From Candidatus Latescibacteria bacterium 4484_7 (GTDB lineage: Bacteria; Krumholzibacteriota; Krumholzibacteriia; Krumholzibacteriales; Krumholzibacteriaceae): a DNA stretch of 8,458 nucleotides. The DNA lies in assembly GCA_002085285.1 (NCBI GenBank), contig NATK01000135.1, positions 1 through 8,458 of the forward strand, read 5' to 3'. The notes beneath the pieces are model-generated. The model saw only the letters and a program-made list of their open reading frames with translations, was not told where the DNA came from and ran no database searches. Made by a program: the position numbers and the translations under genes. How positions within the stretch are numbered: position 1 is the first letter of the stretch; each line of letters opens with the position of its first letter. Below, one piece after another: positions 1 to 7,481 of the stretch.

Positions 1-89
1 TGTGGCTCTTTCCGCTCTTTGTAGCAAAGTATAGGATCTTCGGTGATACTGATGCATGGAGTCCTGTCGAAGATACACTCGATCGTGCG
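1..89. other. Non-coding window edge downstream of the Nudix gene
   Basis: No gene is supported here. The stretch lies just 3' of the minus-strand Nudix stop codon (TAG, complement of 90-92). The only structure is a very short inverted repeat, CTTTG (17-21) and CAAAG (25-29) with a 3-base spacer. It has no T-run on the minus strand, so I do not call it a terminator. An ORF on the plus strand starting at 43 overlaps the Nudix gene and resembles no family. Confidence 0.4.
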
Positions 90-599
90 CTATTTCTTCG
101 ACATTTTCAGGTACTTCTTTATCAGTTCCTCATGGCCGTCGAATGCGAGCTCAGGCAGTTTCTTTAAGGGGAAGAAGGCGGCATCCTTCGCATCGTCACC
201 TGCCTTGGGCGTCCCCGTGAACTTCGAGAAGTGATATCCTATGATCAGAATCGATGTGTGGTAGAATTTGCTGTTTTCGTGGAGTACGTCGATCAGTGTC
301 GGGTGCGAAGCCTCGATGGCCGTCTCTTCGAAGAGCTCCCTCTTCGCAGCCTCTACCGGGCTTTCCCCCACTTCGATGAATCCTCCCGGCAGAGCCCATT
401 TGAATCTCCCGGGCTGAATGTCTCTGTAAACGAGGAGAATCCTGCCGTCTCCGTCTGTTACGAGGGAGGTAGCTGCAGGTAGCGGGTTTTCGTATATAAA
501 TCTCTGCTCGTTGTTGCAGTAGTATCTCATCCGCCCTTCGCTCTCTTTCTTTACGAGAGGAGCGCCGCAATAAGGGCAGAACTTCTTTACTTTGATCAT
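90..599 (-). CDS. Nudix hydrolase with N-terminal zinc-ribbon-like segment
   Basis: Nudix hydrolases cleave nucleoside diphosphates linked to another moiety, such as ADP-ribose or NADH; the substrate here cannot be read from sequence. The protein has 169 residues. Residues 7-39 resemble the small zinc ribbon found before some Nudix domains, with C8, C11 and C28. The expected fourth cysteine position reads C-N-N-E, so the metal site looks incomplete. The Nudix box is clear: G73, five residues, E79, seven residues, R87-E88-L89, E91-E92. The usual glycine near its end is A94. I choose the ATG at 599 over the one at 605: GGAG (complement of 607-610) lies 7 bases before 599 but only about 1 base before 605. 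The gene is divergent from the cstA-like gene, and a candidate promoter lies at 628-657. Likely a cytosolic housekeeping or sanitation enzyme. Family is certain; substrate unknown. Confidence 0.93.
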   Translation of the reverse strand: MIKVKKFCPYCGAPLVKKESEGRMRYYCNNEQRFIYENPLPAATSLVTDGDGRILLVYRDIQPGRFKWALPGGFIEVGESPVEAAKRELFEETAIEASHPTLIDVLHENSKFYHTSILIIGYHFSKFTGTPKAGDDAKDAAFFPLKKLPELAFDGHEELIKKYLKMSKK

Positions 600-627
600 G
601 CTCATTCTCCGTCTCTTTTTCTAACGC

Positions 628-657
628 AAGATAATTAAATGGTATGCTTCCTGGCAA
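628..657 (-). promoter_or_regulatory. Candidate sigma-70-type promoter for the Nudix gene
   Basis: Reading the minus strand, TTGCCA (complement of 652-657, 5 of 6 to consensus) and TATCTT (complement of 628-633, 4 of 6) are separated by 18 bases. A start near 621 would leave a leader of about 20 bases containing the GGAG ribosome site. Reasonable, but not unique in this AT-rich gap. Confidence 0.35.
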
Positions 658-698
658 GAAGCTTTTCGTACACTCCGAAATTAAAAGCATGTTTATTG

Positions 699-727
699 TT
701 GATTGTGTGAACAAATGTCATTAGAAT
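699..727 (+). promoter_or_regulatory. Candidate sigma-70-type promoter for the cstA-like gene
   Basis: TTGATT (699-704) and TAGAAT (722-727) are spaced by exactly 17 bases. Transcription would start near 734, giving a short leader with GGAGG at 748-752 and the ATG at 761. Matches are 4 of 6 and 5 of 6. No other pair in the divergent gap scores as well on this strand. Confidence 0.5.
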
Positions 728-760
728 GTTTGCCAACCTATCATGCTGGAGGTAAATGAG

Positions 761-2196
761 ATGAACTCGCTTACCATCGCTTTGATTACGCTCGTTCTCT
801 ATATCATTGCCTACCGTTTCTACGGCAGGTTCATAGCAAAAAAGGTGCTTTTTCTCGATGAATTCAAAGAGACACCGGCCAACGAGTTTACCGACGGGGT
901 GGATTACGTGCCGACCCGCAAGATCATCCTCTTCGGTCATCATTTCGCATCGATTGCCGGCCTCGGCCCGATACTCGGCCCGGCGATTGCCGTGATATGG
1001 GGATGGTTGCCCGGTGTGCTCTGGATCCTTTTCGGTTCCATTTTTATGGGTGCAGTACACGACATGTCGACGATGTTCGTTTCTTTGCGAAACAGGGGGA
1101 GGTCGATCGGCGATGTGTGGAGTTCTCTTTCTTTACCATCTGGCTCGGGTTCAGGTTTCCGATCAAGGGGATAGGCCAGACGAATTGGTCATATCTGCTG
1201 ATCGCGTATGCATATATTGCATCTATACTTCCCGTATGGCTCCTCTTGCAGCCTCGCGATTATCTCAACGCCTACCAGCTCGTGATAGGGATGCTTTTGA
1301 TGTACATAGGCCTGTTCATAATGAGGCCTCACATCACGGCGCCTGTTGTCAACCATGCGGTCAAGGGAGCTCCGTCGCTCTTCCCATTTCTTTTTATAAC
1401 GATCGCGTGCGGGGCTATCTCCGGTTTCCACAATCTCGTCTCTACAGGCACCACATCCAAACAGCTCGAGCGTGAACCGGACGCACTGCCGATAGGGTAC
1501 GGGAGCATGCTTGCGGAAGGATTGCTCGCTATGGTCGTTCTTCTCGCCTGCGTTTCGGGGATCTCGAGAGTCGAATGGATGCACCACTACAGTTCATGGC
1601 AGGCGGCTTCCGGTCTCGGCGCGAAGATGGATGCCTTCGTCCAGGGTGCGGGAATGTTCGTATCGAAAGTGGGTATCCCGCTTGGTCTCGCCAAGAGCTT
1701 CATAGTGGTGATGGCAGTCGGATTTGCAATGACGACACTCGACTCGGGGACGCGTCTCCTCAGGTACAACCTCGAGGAACTTGGCGACAGCCTTCACGTG
1801 CCGTTCCTCAAGAACCGGTTCATTGCAGCACTATTCGCAGTCATGGGAATCGCCTATTTCGGCATGATGAACGTTCACGGCCAGCCCATAGGAATGACCC
1901 TCTGGCAGCTGTTTGGAACAACGAATCAGATACTTGCAGCCCTCGGACTGTTGACCGTTTCAATTTACCTCTACAGGGCGGGCAAGCCGATCATCTATAC
2001 GATGATTCCCATGGTCATAATGATGATCCTAACGATTACGGCTATGTCGATAAAGATAAAAGACAACCTCAATGCGCACAATGTTGCTCTGATAGTAGTT
2101 GGCATCATAATACTTCTGCTTTTGCTCTGGCTGATCCTCGAAAGCATACTGGCCTTCAGAAGGCATTTCAAGGGTGCTGCTTCGAACGGGAAGTAA
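761..2196 (+). pseudogene. cstA: CstA-family carbon starvation transporter, internally deleted and frameshifted
   Basis: CstA/BtsT proteins are inner-membrane transporters linked to peptide or pyruvate uptake under carbon limitation. Residues 1-119 (761 to about 1117) are authentic CstA: two hydrophobic helices, AYRFYGRFIAKK, DYVPTRK, GHHFASIAGLGPILGP and GAVHD, ending at GRSIGDV. That frame then turns to nonsense and stops at 1172-1174. CstA sequence resumes in the next frame from about 1117-1135 (FTIWLGFRFPI) and runs to the stop at 2194-2196. This part holds LPVWLLLQPRDYLN, FPFLFITIACGAISGFH, GYGSMLAEG, TTLDSGTRLLRYN and LFGTTNQILAALGLL. Against E. coli CstA as I recall it, about 75-80 residues covering two or more helices are missing at the junction, and the loss is not a multiple of three. 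Start chosen at 761, not 743, because GGAGG (748-752) is 8 bases upstream of 761. As read, no full transporter is made; assembly collapse is an alternative. Confidence 0.88.
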
Positions 2197-2199
2197 CAG

Positions 2200-3117
2200 G
2201 TGGGTAAAGAATTCGATGTCGTCGGGTTGGGCTATACGGCCTTCGATTTTCTCGCCGTGGTTCCATATCTGCCCGAAGAGAACACCAAACTCGAGATAGA
2301 ATCCCTCACTCTGCAGGGCGGAGGCCCAGCAGCCACTGCCTGTGTGACTCTTGCGCGTCTGGGGCTAAAGACTGCGTTTATCGGCAAGGTGGGTGACGAC
2401 TACTTCGGACGTTCAATGATCGAAGGCCTGGTTGATGAGGGGGTCGACGTTTCGTCACTGGTGGTTGAGTCGGGTAAGAGCTCGCAGACCGCATTTATCA
2501 TGATCAATGGCAGCAATGCGTCGAGGACGATCCTCTGGACGAGAGGGAGCGTGAGTCGTCTCGAGCCGGGAGAGGTAAACATGGATCTGGTGTCTTCGGC
2601 TAAGGGATTGTTGATAGACGACCTCGAGTGTGAAGCGGCTCTTGAGGCGGCACGGAGGGCTGCGGAAGAGCAGACGATCGTCGTGCTTGATGCCGGTTCC
2701 AGGAGACCCGGAGTCGATGAACTTCTTCGCTATTCCGATTATATAGTTGCAAGCGAGAGGTTTGCTGCCGATACGGCGGACAGTGTGGAGGATGCACTGA
2801 AAAAACTTTTTTCGTACGGCTCGAAGGCTTCCGTTGTAACTCTCGGGGAGAGAGGATGCGCAGCATTCGACGGCGACGTGATGATCAATGTCCCGGGATT
2901 CCATGTAGAAGCCGTTGATACAACAGGGGCGGGTGATGTCTTTCACGGAGCCTTTCTATTTGGGGTCCTCAAGGGATGGGAGCTGGAGAAAATCTGTATC
3001 TTTGCAAATGCAGTTGCTGCTCTAAAGTGCACATCTGTGGGGGGAAGAAGTGCGATACCGGATTACCGCACGGCGGTCGATTTTATAAAGACACGGCGAA
3101 ATGGAATCGATCTGTAG
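2200..3117 (+). CDS. PfkB (ribokinase)-family carbohydrate or nucleoside kinase
   Basis: Transfers phosphate from ATP to a hydroxyl of a sugar or nucleoside in the cytosol. The 305-residue length is normal for the family. Visible signatures: the N-terminal strand GLGYTAFDFLAV (9-20); the glycine-rich first PfkB motif GGGPAATACVTLARLG (40-55) followed by FIGKVGDDYFG; and the second motif DTTGAGDVFHGAFLFG (240-255). Its D246 is the expected catalytic base and GAG the anion hole. A GG-R-S-AIPD segment near the C-terminus (281-288) closes the nucleotide site. The start is GTG at 2200, with GGGAAG about 5-10 bases upstream inside the 3' end of the cstA-like gene. The gap between stop and start is 3 bases, so the two genes are almost certainly translated from one mRNA. 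The substrate cannot be assigned; ribokinase, fructokinase and related subfamilies all share these motifs. Confidence 0.93.
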   Translation: MGKEFDVVGLGYTAFDFLAVVPYLPEENTKLEIESLTLQGGGPAATACVTLARLGLKTAFIGKVGDDYFGRSMIEGLVDEGVDVSSLVVESGKSSQTAFIMINGSNASRTILWTRGSVSRLEPGEVNMDLVSSAKGLLIDDLECEAALEAARRAAEEQTIVVLDAGSRRPGVDELLRYSDYIVASERFAADTADSVEDALKKLFSYGSKASVVTLGERGCAAFDGDVMINVPGFHVEAVDTTGAGDVFHGAFLFGVLKGWELEKICIFANAVAALKCTSVGGRSAIPDYRTAVDFIKTRRNGIDL

Positions 3118-3161
3118 AATAGATTACGGCACAGCAAGACCTCTTTTTCCTCGTACCTGCA

Positions 3162-3177
3162 GTCAGGCGTAGCCGAC
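3162..3177. other. Small hairpin between convergent genes, possible weak terminator
   Basis: GTC-A-GGC (3162-3168) pairs with GCCGAC (3172-3177) around a GTA loop, giving six base pairs with one bulged A. It sits in the 76-base gap between the converging kinase and phosphoesterase genes, where transcription from both sides should end. Neither strand has a T-run directly after the stem, so a Rho-independent terminator is not proven. Confidence 0.2.
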
Positions 3178-3193
3178 AGTGCTATCTGAAGGT

Positions 3194-3685
3194 TTACTTC
3201 ACGGCGAAGTGCTCTACCGATCCATCGTCCATGTCGAAGAGGATATATCCGGGTTCTTCGATAAGCCCCATCAATTCTCCGGGGTTGATGAACGGCGTGC
3301 CGTCCGCCATCTCGGTCCTTCTTCTATGGGTGTGTCCGTAGAAAACTGCCTTGTATCTGCCGGTGTGGGTAAAACCGATCGCTGTTTCCGGTTTGTGGGC
3401 AAAGGCAAGCTCGCCGACGGGGGTTTCGACGATCCCTATTTCCCCGTGTATCGTGATATTCTCGAACCTTTCAGCGACCTTGCTGATTCTGAACCTGTCA
3501 CCGTCGTTGTTTCCAAATACGACATGCACTTCACCCTTGAACTTTGCAAGCCTGTCTATGACGAATGGAGAGCAGAGGTCGCCGCAGTGCAGCAGGATTT
3601 CAGTGTCGAGCCCGTTTATTTCGTCTATTGCCTTGGCCAGATTATCCAGATGATCGTGCGTATCGCTGATCACCGCTATCTTCAT
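3194..3685 (-). CDS. YfcE/MJ0936-type metallophosphoesterase
   Basis: Calcineurin-like phosphodiesterase of the small single-domain type that hydrolyses phosphodiester bonds with a dinuclear metal centre; natural substrates of this group are mostly unknown. The 163 residues carry every block in order: SDTHDHLDNL (D8, H10), HCGDLCSP (D36), VFGNNDGD (N59), AFAHKPE (H97) and YGHTHRRR (H118, H120), then the NPGE turn at 134-137. H97 is followed by lysine where the family usually has HG, a small departure. There is no signal peptide or membrane segment, so it should be cytosolic. The ATG at 3685 is preceded by GAGAGG (complement of 3692-3697) at 6 bases. It stands alone, transcribed opposite to both neighbours, with its own candidate promoter at 3751-3779. 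An MJ0936-like phosphoesterase is the most likely family; specificity unknown. Confidence 0.93.
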   Translation of the reverse strand: MKIAVISDTHDHLDNLAKAIDEINGLDTEILLHCGDLCSPFVIDRLAKFKGEVHVVFGNNDGDRFRISKVAERFENITIHGEIGIVETPVGELAFAHKPETAIGFTHTGRYKAVFYGHTHRRRTEMADGTPFINPGELMGLIEEPGYILFDMDDGSVEHFAVK

Positions 3686-3750
3686 GGTTTACCTCTCTGT
3701 TGATTGGCCTCTATACAACGTTTCGCCGTTCTTTCCCTGATTCCCATAGA

Positions 3751-3779
3751 TTTATAAGCCTTTTTGCTCGATTCATCAA
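3751..3779 (-). promoter_or_regulatory. Candidate sigma-70-type promoter for the phosphoesterase
   Basis: On the minus strand TTGATG (complement of 3774-3779) and TATAAA (complement of 3751-3756) are exactly 17 bases apart. Transcription would begin near 3744, about 58 bases before the start codon at 3685. The -10 box matches 5 of 6 consensus bases. Confidence 0.5.
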
Positions 3780-3819
3780 TATCGAATTTCCAGGCTGCGA
3801 TGAAGATGCAGACGTATTC

Positions 3820-3833
3820 AACCGAGATCGGTT
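3820..3833. promoter_or_regulatory. Perfect dyad AACCGA-GA-TCGGTT, possible operator or enhancer site
   Basis: Two 6-base arms are exact reverse complements across a 2-base spacer. The site lies about 40 bases upstream of the phosphoesterase -35 box and about 150 bases upstream of the -24 element at 3985. The second distance is typical for a sigma-54 activator binding site. No known operator was recognised; assignment is inference. Confidence 0.3.
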
Positions 3834-3907
3834 CCCCTCAGTGATGTGATTTTTTTCATTCTATTGTCTGTCGGCTCATCGGTGAGGAGTCGGTGCAGAT
3901 AAGAAAG

Positions 3908-3983
3908 AGCCTGTCGTCGAGGTCCAGGCCTCGAGAAACAGGCTGAGCCTGCGGTATTGAATTGATTCCGATATGTCGAGGCC
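3908..3983 (+). repeat. Competing inverted repeats, possible structured RNA or protein-binding DNA
   Basis: A hairpin can form from AGCCTGT (3908-3914) with ACAGGCT (3938-3944). It encloses TCGAGG (3917-3922) paired with CCTCGA (3929-3934) around a six-base loop. The same central arms have second partners downstream: CAGGCT (3939-3944) also matches AGCCTG (3946-3951), and GGCCTCGA (3927-3934) perfectly matches TCGAGGCC (3976-3983). Two mutually exclusive folds are therefore possible. The block ends one base before the putative sigma-54 promoter, so a transcript from that promoter would not include it. An upstream promoter, or action as DNA, would be required. I recognise no known riboswitch class. 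Confidence 0.45.
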
Positions 3984-3984
3984 T

Positions 3985-4001
3985 TTGGCACGCCTTTTGA
4001 A
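3985..4001 (+). promoter_or_regulatory. Putative sigma-54 (-24/-12) promoter for the glycosyltransferase gene
   Basis: TTGGCACG (3985-3992) matches the -24 consensus YTGGCACG exactly. Four bases later comes TTGAA (3997-4001), against the -12 consensus TTGCW. The spacing is correct; the one departure is A for the usually conserved C of the -12 GC. A start near 4012 would give a leader of about 44 bases before the ATG at 4056. A close relative of this element precedes flgF. Confidence 0.5.
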
Positions 4002-4055
4002 TGAATAACGCCTTGGTCGGGACGATTCGGTCTTTTTTTTGACGAAAAGGTTGTT

Positions 4056-5854
4056 ATGAAAGAGGCAAGTGTCAAAGGGAATGTCATAGATATCAAAGAG
4101 GTTATGGAAAAACGAAAGGGAACGATCAGCTGTTGCATCATCACCCGTGACGAGGAAGAGTTCATAGCCGATGCGGTAAAAAGTGTCATGGAACTGGTCG
4201 ATGAGGTGATTGTCGTCGATACAGGTTCCGTCGATAGAACGAAGGAAGTAGCGGCGGAGGCTGGTGCCAGGGTTTACAAGATCGATTGGAACAACGACTT
4301 CAGTGCGGCGAGAAACAGCGCGATCGATAGGGCGACGAAGGAATGGATTCTGATACTCGACGCCGACGAGGTGATTTCGAAGGATGACCACGAAAAGATA
4401 AGAGCACTTATCGCCGATTACCCAAACGGAGCGTTTCTATTCAATCAGTGGACATACACTAATGCATCGTCGACATTCGGCTGGAATCCCGTTCCTCAAG
4501 GCTCGAAGATGTCGAGAGGGGCGCTCGGATATTTCGAAAATCAACAGGTCAGGCTTTTCCCAAACAGGCGAACGATACGTTACAGTGGCGAGGTCCATGA
4601 AAACGTCGAGAAGTCTCTGTTCGAAGAGAACGTTCCGATATACAGGACCGATGTCGTCGTTCATCACTACGGAAGGCTGAAGGAGTCAGACAGGGTTTTC
4701 CGCAAGTCCGTGCTATACCTCGAGCTGGGGCAGAAGAAACTCGAGACGGATCCTAATAATACGAAATACATATACGAGATCGCTACACAGCTTTTAGACC
4801 TTGGGAGGGTGGACGATGCGATCAAACACGCAAGAGAAGGGCTGAAGGTTCAACCTGACAATTGGGAGCTCTGGAACATCCTCGGGCTCGCGTACTTGAG
4901 GATAGGGATGAAAGAGGAGGCCGAGGATGCATTCGCCAGGGCGATAGAGAGAGCTCCGGCTATAGCCGATCTCTACAATAACATGGGGGTGGCGTTGATG
5001 GAGCGGGGCGATCCGGCCAATGCCCTGGAATATTTCAAGAATGGCATAGTAGTCAGCAAGGGGAAGAACGCCAATCTCTTGAGGAACGCGGCTGCTGCGA
5101 GCCTGGCCCTCGATGACACGGACGAGGCACTTCGATATATCACAGAATCGATAAGGCTCGATCCGTTCATGCCCCAGTCGCATGTTATCCATGCCGACAT
5201 ACTGTTCAATTCGAACGATTTCGAAGGTGCCTCAAGGGAGCTGACGAAGATCAAGTTTCTCCCGGACACGCCCCTAAAGGTCTATCTTAAGGCACTCCAG
5301 CTTCTTGTGAAGATGAAGATGTTCGATGAAGCTGAAAAGATTGTGCTGACTGCAATAGATATCTATCCGGATCAGTTCGACCTGCGCTATCTGTATGGCA
5401 AGGTTCTCGAGAACAAGGGGGCGGCGGATGAGGCTTTATCGATCTACCAGAGATGTCTTGCGGAACAGCCCGATAATGTCGATATACTGAACAGCGTTGG
5501 ATGCATACTGGAGAAGCGTAATGAGCTCGATGCAGCTCTTTCGTATTTCACCAAGGCCTTCGATCTTCAGCCTTTCAATTCGAAGATAGAGGCGAACATG
5601 GGCATTGTTCTCGACAGACTCGGTCGGGGTGAGAAGAGGCGGAGAGGCACCTTCGATCGGCCCTCGTCGGCGATCCGGCATCACCCTCCGCTCACAACGC
5701 TCTCGGGTGTCACCTGGCCAACGAAGAGAGGTACAACGAGGCGATCGTGCACTTCACCAGAGCAGTCGAGCTCGATCCTGCCAATGCCGATTATTACCGA
5801 GCAGTTTATCTTCTAAAGTTTTGGTCGTCTTCTCACGAAAATATCTATGAATAA
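4056..5854 (+). CDS. Family-2 glycosyltransferase with C-terminal TPR array, frameshifted near the end
   Basis: Residues 24-120 form a GT-A domain (GT2): ISCCIITRDEEEFI, VIVVDTGSVDRT, DFSAARNSAI and LILDADEV, with D102-A-D104 as the metal/nucleotide-sugar binding DxD. GEVHENV (178-184) and VVHHYGR (201-207) recall glycosyltransferases of the WaaE/SunS type. From about residue 235 there are some ten 34-residue TPR units, which suggests the protein binds a protein partner or acceptor. At residue 526-527 (5631-5636) the reading frame breaks. The frame opened by the ATG ends in an unrelated basic tail at 5814-5816. The next frame continues a perfect TPR (EAERHLRSALVGDP, then NALGCHLANEERYNEAI) to a stop at 5852-5854. 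The TPR register is best restored by a 2-base gain, alternatively a 1-base loss. AAAAGG lies 5 bases before the ATG. The kinase gene begins 27 bases after the restored stop, implying co-transcription. The sugar and acceptor are unknown; the flagellar neighbours make flagellin glycosylation possible. Confidence 0.87.
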
Positions 5855-5881
5855 TCGCCGTCTTAGGAAAGGTTGGTTTCG

Positions 5882-7375
5882 ATGAATGCAGAAAGACCTC
5901 TTGTTCTGATAGTGGACGATTCCAGGGTGGTAAGGCAAAGAGTCAGCTCTATACTGTCAAGGGAAGGGTTTGACGTGATCCTCAAGGAAAACGGTGAGAA
6001 GGGAGTACTCGCTGCGCTCGAATACAACCCCGATGCTATCGTGATGGATATCAATATGCCCGTCATGGACGGTTTCGAGGCATGCAAGTTGTTGAAAAGC
6101 CATAATCAAACAAGGATGATTCCTCTCTGTGTTTTCACCGATGAAGGTAGTATCGAGAGGAAGGTCGATTTTTTCAACATCGGCGTTGAGGATTTCATCA
6201 GGAAGGACTTCGAAGACGATGAGATAGTTGCCAGGATAAAAGGATTGTTGAGATTGCGAAGCCTCAGGGACAAGATTATGGGAGGAGCGGAACTGCTCGA
6301 GAAGATCATCGATTCGCTTACCGATTCCGTATTGATCTTCGACAACAGAGACAGGCTGGTTCTGTTCAACAGAATGGCGGCTGCGGATTTCGACTTGATC
6401 CCCGAGTTGATAGAAGAAGCGCTGGCAAGCGATATCTTCTCGAATTATGATGGGATGCACAAGGTCTTGAAGGCTGTTTCGTCAAAGGAAGAGATTGAAG
6501 ATTACACGGTCGAAATCGCGCTCAAAGGAAAGCTCAGGTACTTCGTCGTCGATATCAAGGTGATAGAGCTGGCTTATTGCGATGGTCAGGGAACAGCGGT
6601 GATACTCAAGGATATCACGGCTCAGAAGGAAACGGAAAAACTCAAGGCGGATTTCTACTCGATGATTGCTCACGAGCTTCGCACACCGGTAAGTGTCGTC
6701 CTTGGTTATACCGAGTTGATACTCGAAGGCAAGGCAGGTGAAGTGCCGGAGCTTCAGAGGGAGTTCATTGAGAGCATAAGTGAGAAGGGCAAGAGCCTCA
6801 TGAATCTCGTCAACGATTTTCTCGAGATTTCGAGGTTCGAAAGAAAAACGGTAAGAATCGAGAGGGTGAGTTTCAATATCGTGGAGTTTCTCAAAGAAAC
6901 GATAGACGGAATAAGGCTCCTGGCGGAGAATAGAAACATAGATCTCGATTTCAAGAGTGAATCTCCCTTTATAGAGGTAAACGCAGATAGGGACAAGCTT
7001 TCCCATGTTTTCATCAACCTCATAGAGAATTCTATAAAATACACGGAAGAGGGCGGAAGCATAGAGGTTTCGTGTGAAGAGCAGGAGAAGAGCGTCGTTG
7101 TCAGGGTATCCGATACAGGCATAGGAATGTCCGAGGAGGAGAAAAAGTACATATTCGATATGTACAAACGGCTGGAGAAGGCAGAGGAGAAAAAAATAAA
7201 GGGAACGGGGCTGGGCCTCGCCATCGTCAAGGAGATCGTAGATGCCCATCAGGGTTCGATAGAGGTGGAGAGCAGAGAAGGCGAAGGGAGCACGTTCATC
7301 GTGACCTTTCCCAAGGAACCTGTTGGAGGAGGTGCCGACGGAATCGAACCGGTTCTTTCTACACTGCACTCGTAA
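5882..7375 (+). CDS. Hybrid two-component protein: REC-PAS-HisKA-HATPase
   Basis: A soluble signal-transduction protein of 497 residues. The REC domain (about 6-124) has the acidic pair D12-D13, the phospho-acceptor D56 in IVMDINMPVMDG, T86 and K108. Residues about 136-250 look like a PAS sensor module ending in ILKDITAQKE. The histidine-kinase core follows: H264 in MIAHELRTP, the N box around N383 (FINLIENSIKYTEEGG), DTGIGM (411-416) and GTGLGLAIV (441-449). No transmembrane segment or signal peptide is visible, so the input is cytoplasmic, through the PAS domain and through phosphorylation of REC by another kinase. The start is ATG 5882, because AGGAAAGG (5865-5872) lies 9 bases upstream; a TTG at 5873 would directly abut that site. 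It probably shares an mRNA with the glycosyltransferase. No separate response regulator lies within the window. A role in controlling the adjacent flagellar genes is inference. Confidence 0.93.
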   Translation: MNAERPLVLIVDDSRVVRQRVSSILSREGFDVILKENGEKGVLAALEYNPDAIVMDINMPVMDGFEACKLLKSHNQTRMIPLCVFTDEGSIERKVDFFNIGVEDFIRKDFEDDEIVARIKGLLRLRSLRDKIMGGAELLEKIIDSLTDSVLIFDNRDRLVLFNRMAAADFDLIPELIEEALASDIFSNYDGMHKVLKAVSSKEEIEDYTVEIALKGKLRYFVVDIKVIELAYCDGQGTAVILKDITAQKETEKLKADFYSMIAHELRTPVSVVLGYTELILEGKAGEVPELQREFIESISEKGKSLMNLVNDFLEISRFERKTVRIERVSFNIVEFLKETIDGIRLLAENRNIDLDFKSESPFIEVNADRDKLSHVFINLIENSIKYTEEGGSIEVSCEEQEKSVVVRVSDTGIGMSEEEKKYIFDMYKRLEKAEEKKIKGTGLGLAIVKEIVDAHQGSIEVESREGEGSTFIVTFPKEPVGGGADGIEPVLSTLHS

Positions 7376-7481
7376 TTCAATTCATATCTCCTGATTTGAG
7401 TGACTGCGATTCAGCATCCCTCAAGGAAGCGGCAAGTAAATTTTTTCTTTTCAGGTGAGAAATTATTTCCTGTATCGTGTG

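Larger units (their letters stand above)
3686..4055. other. 370-base intergenic regulatory region
   Basis: No convincing coding frame exists here. It separates the divergent phosphoesterase and glycosyltransferase genes. From left to right it holds the phosphoesterase promoter (3751-3779), a perfect dyad (3820-3833) and a small CTCA-TCGG-TGAG stem-loop (3875-3886). Then come competing inverted repeats (3908-3983), a -24/-12 promoter element (3985-4001) and a run of eight T (4033-4040) just before the ribosome site. The density of symmetric sequence is high for a gap of this size. Confidence 0.6.

Noticed and set aside
651..666. CTGGCAAG followed by TTTT looks like a third -24/-12 element upstream of the cstA-like gene
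   Set aside because: The -12 box lacks the required GC, and a better sigma-70-type pair lies closer to the gene.
646..666. GCTTC/GAAGC stem followed by TTTT, terminator-like
   Set aside because: Only five base pairs and four T, and no plus-strand gene upstream needs terminating. It also overlaps the Nudix promoter candidate.
743..760. Upstream ATG at 743 for the cstA-like gene
   Set aside because: GGAGG at 748-752 lies downstream of it and correctly positions the ATG at 761.
3179..3703. Long open frame on the plus strand opposite the phosphoesterase
   Set aside because: It is the antisense shadow of a gene with all metallophosphoesterase motifs, and its translation resembles no family.
3887..3896. 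GAGTCGGTGC resembles the 3' end of a known Cas9 tracrRNA
   Set aside because: Only ten bases match, its pairing arm is absent, and no repeats, spacers or cas genes occur in the window.
4033..4040. Run of eight T before the glycosyltransferase
   Set aside because: No adequate stem precedes it, so it is not a convincing intrinsic terminator or attenuator.
3818..4391. Overlapping minus-strand open frames in the intergenic region and the start of the glycosyltransferase
   Set aside because: They overlap the clear GT2 domain, show no family features and have no good ribosome site.
7346..7355. Palindrome GAACCGGTTC at the 3' end of the kinase gene, with half-sites like the dyad at 3820
   Set aside because: It lies in coding sequence and has a different spacing, so chance is more likely.
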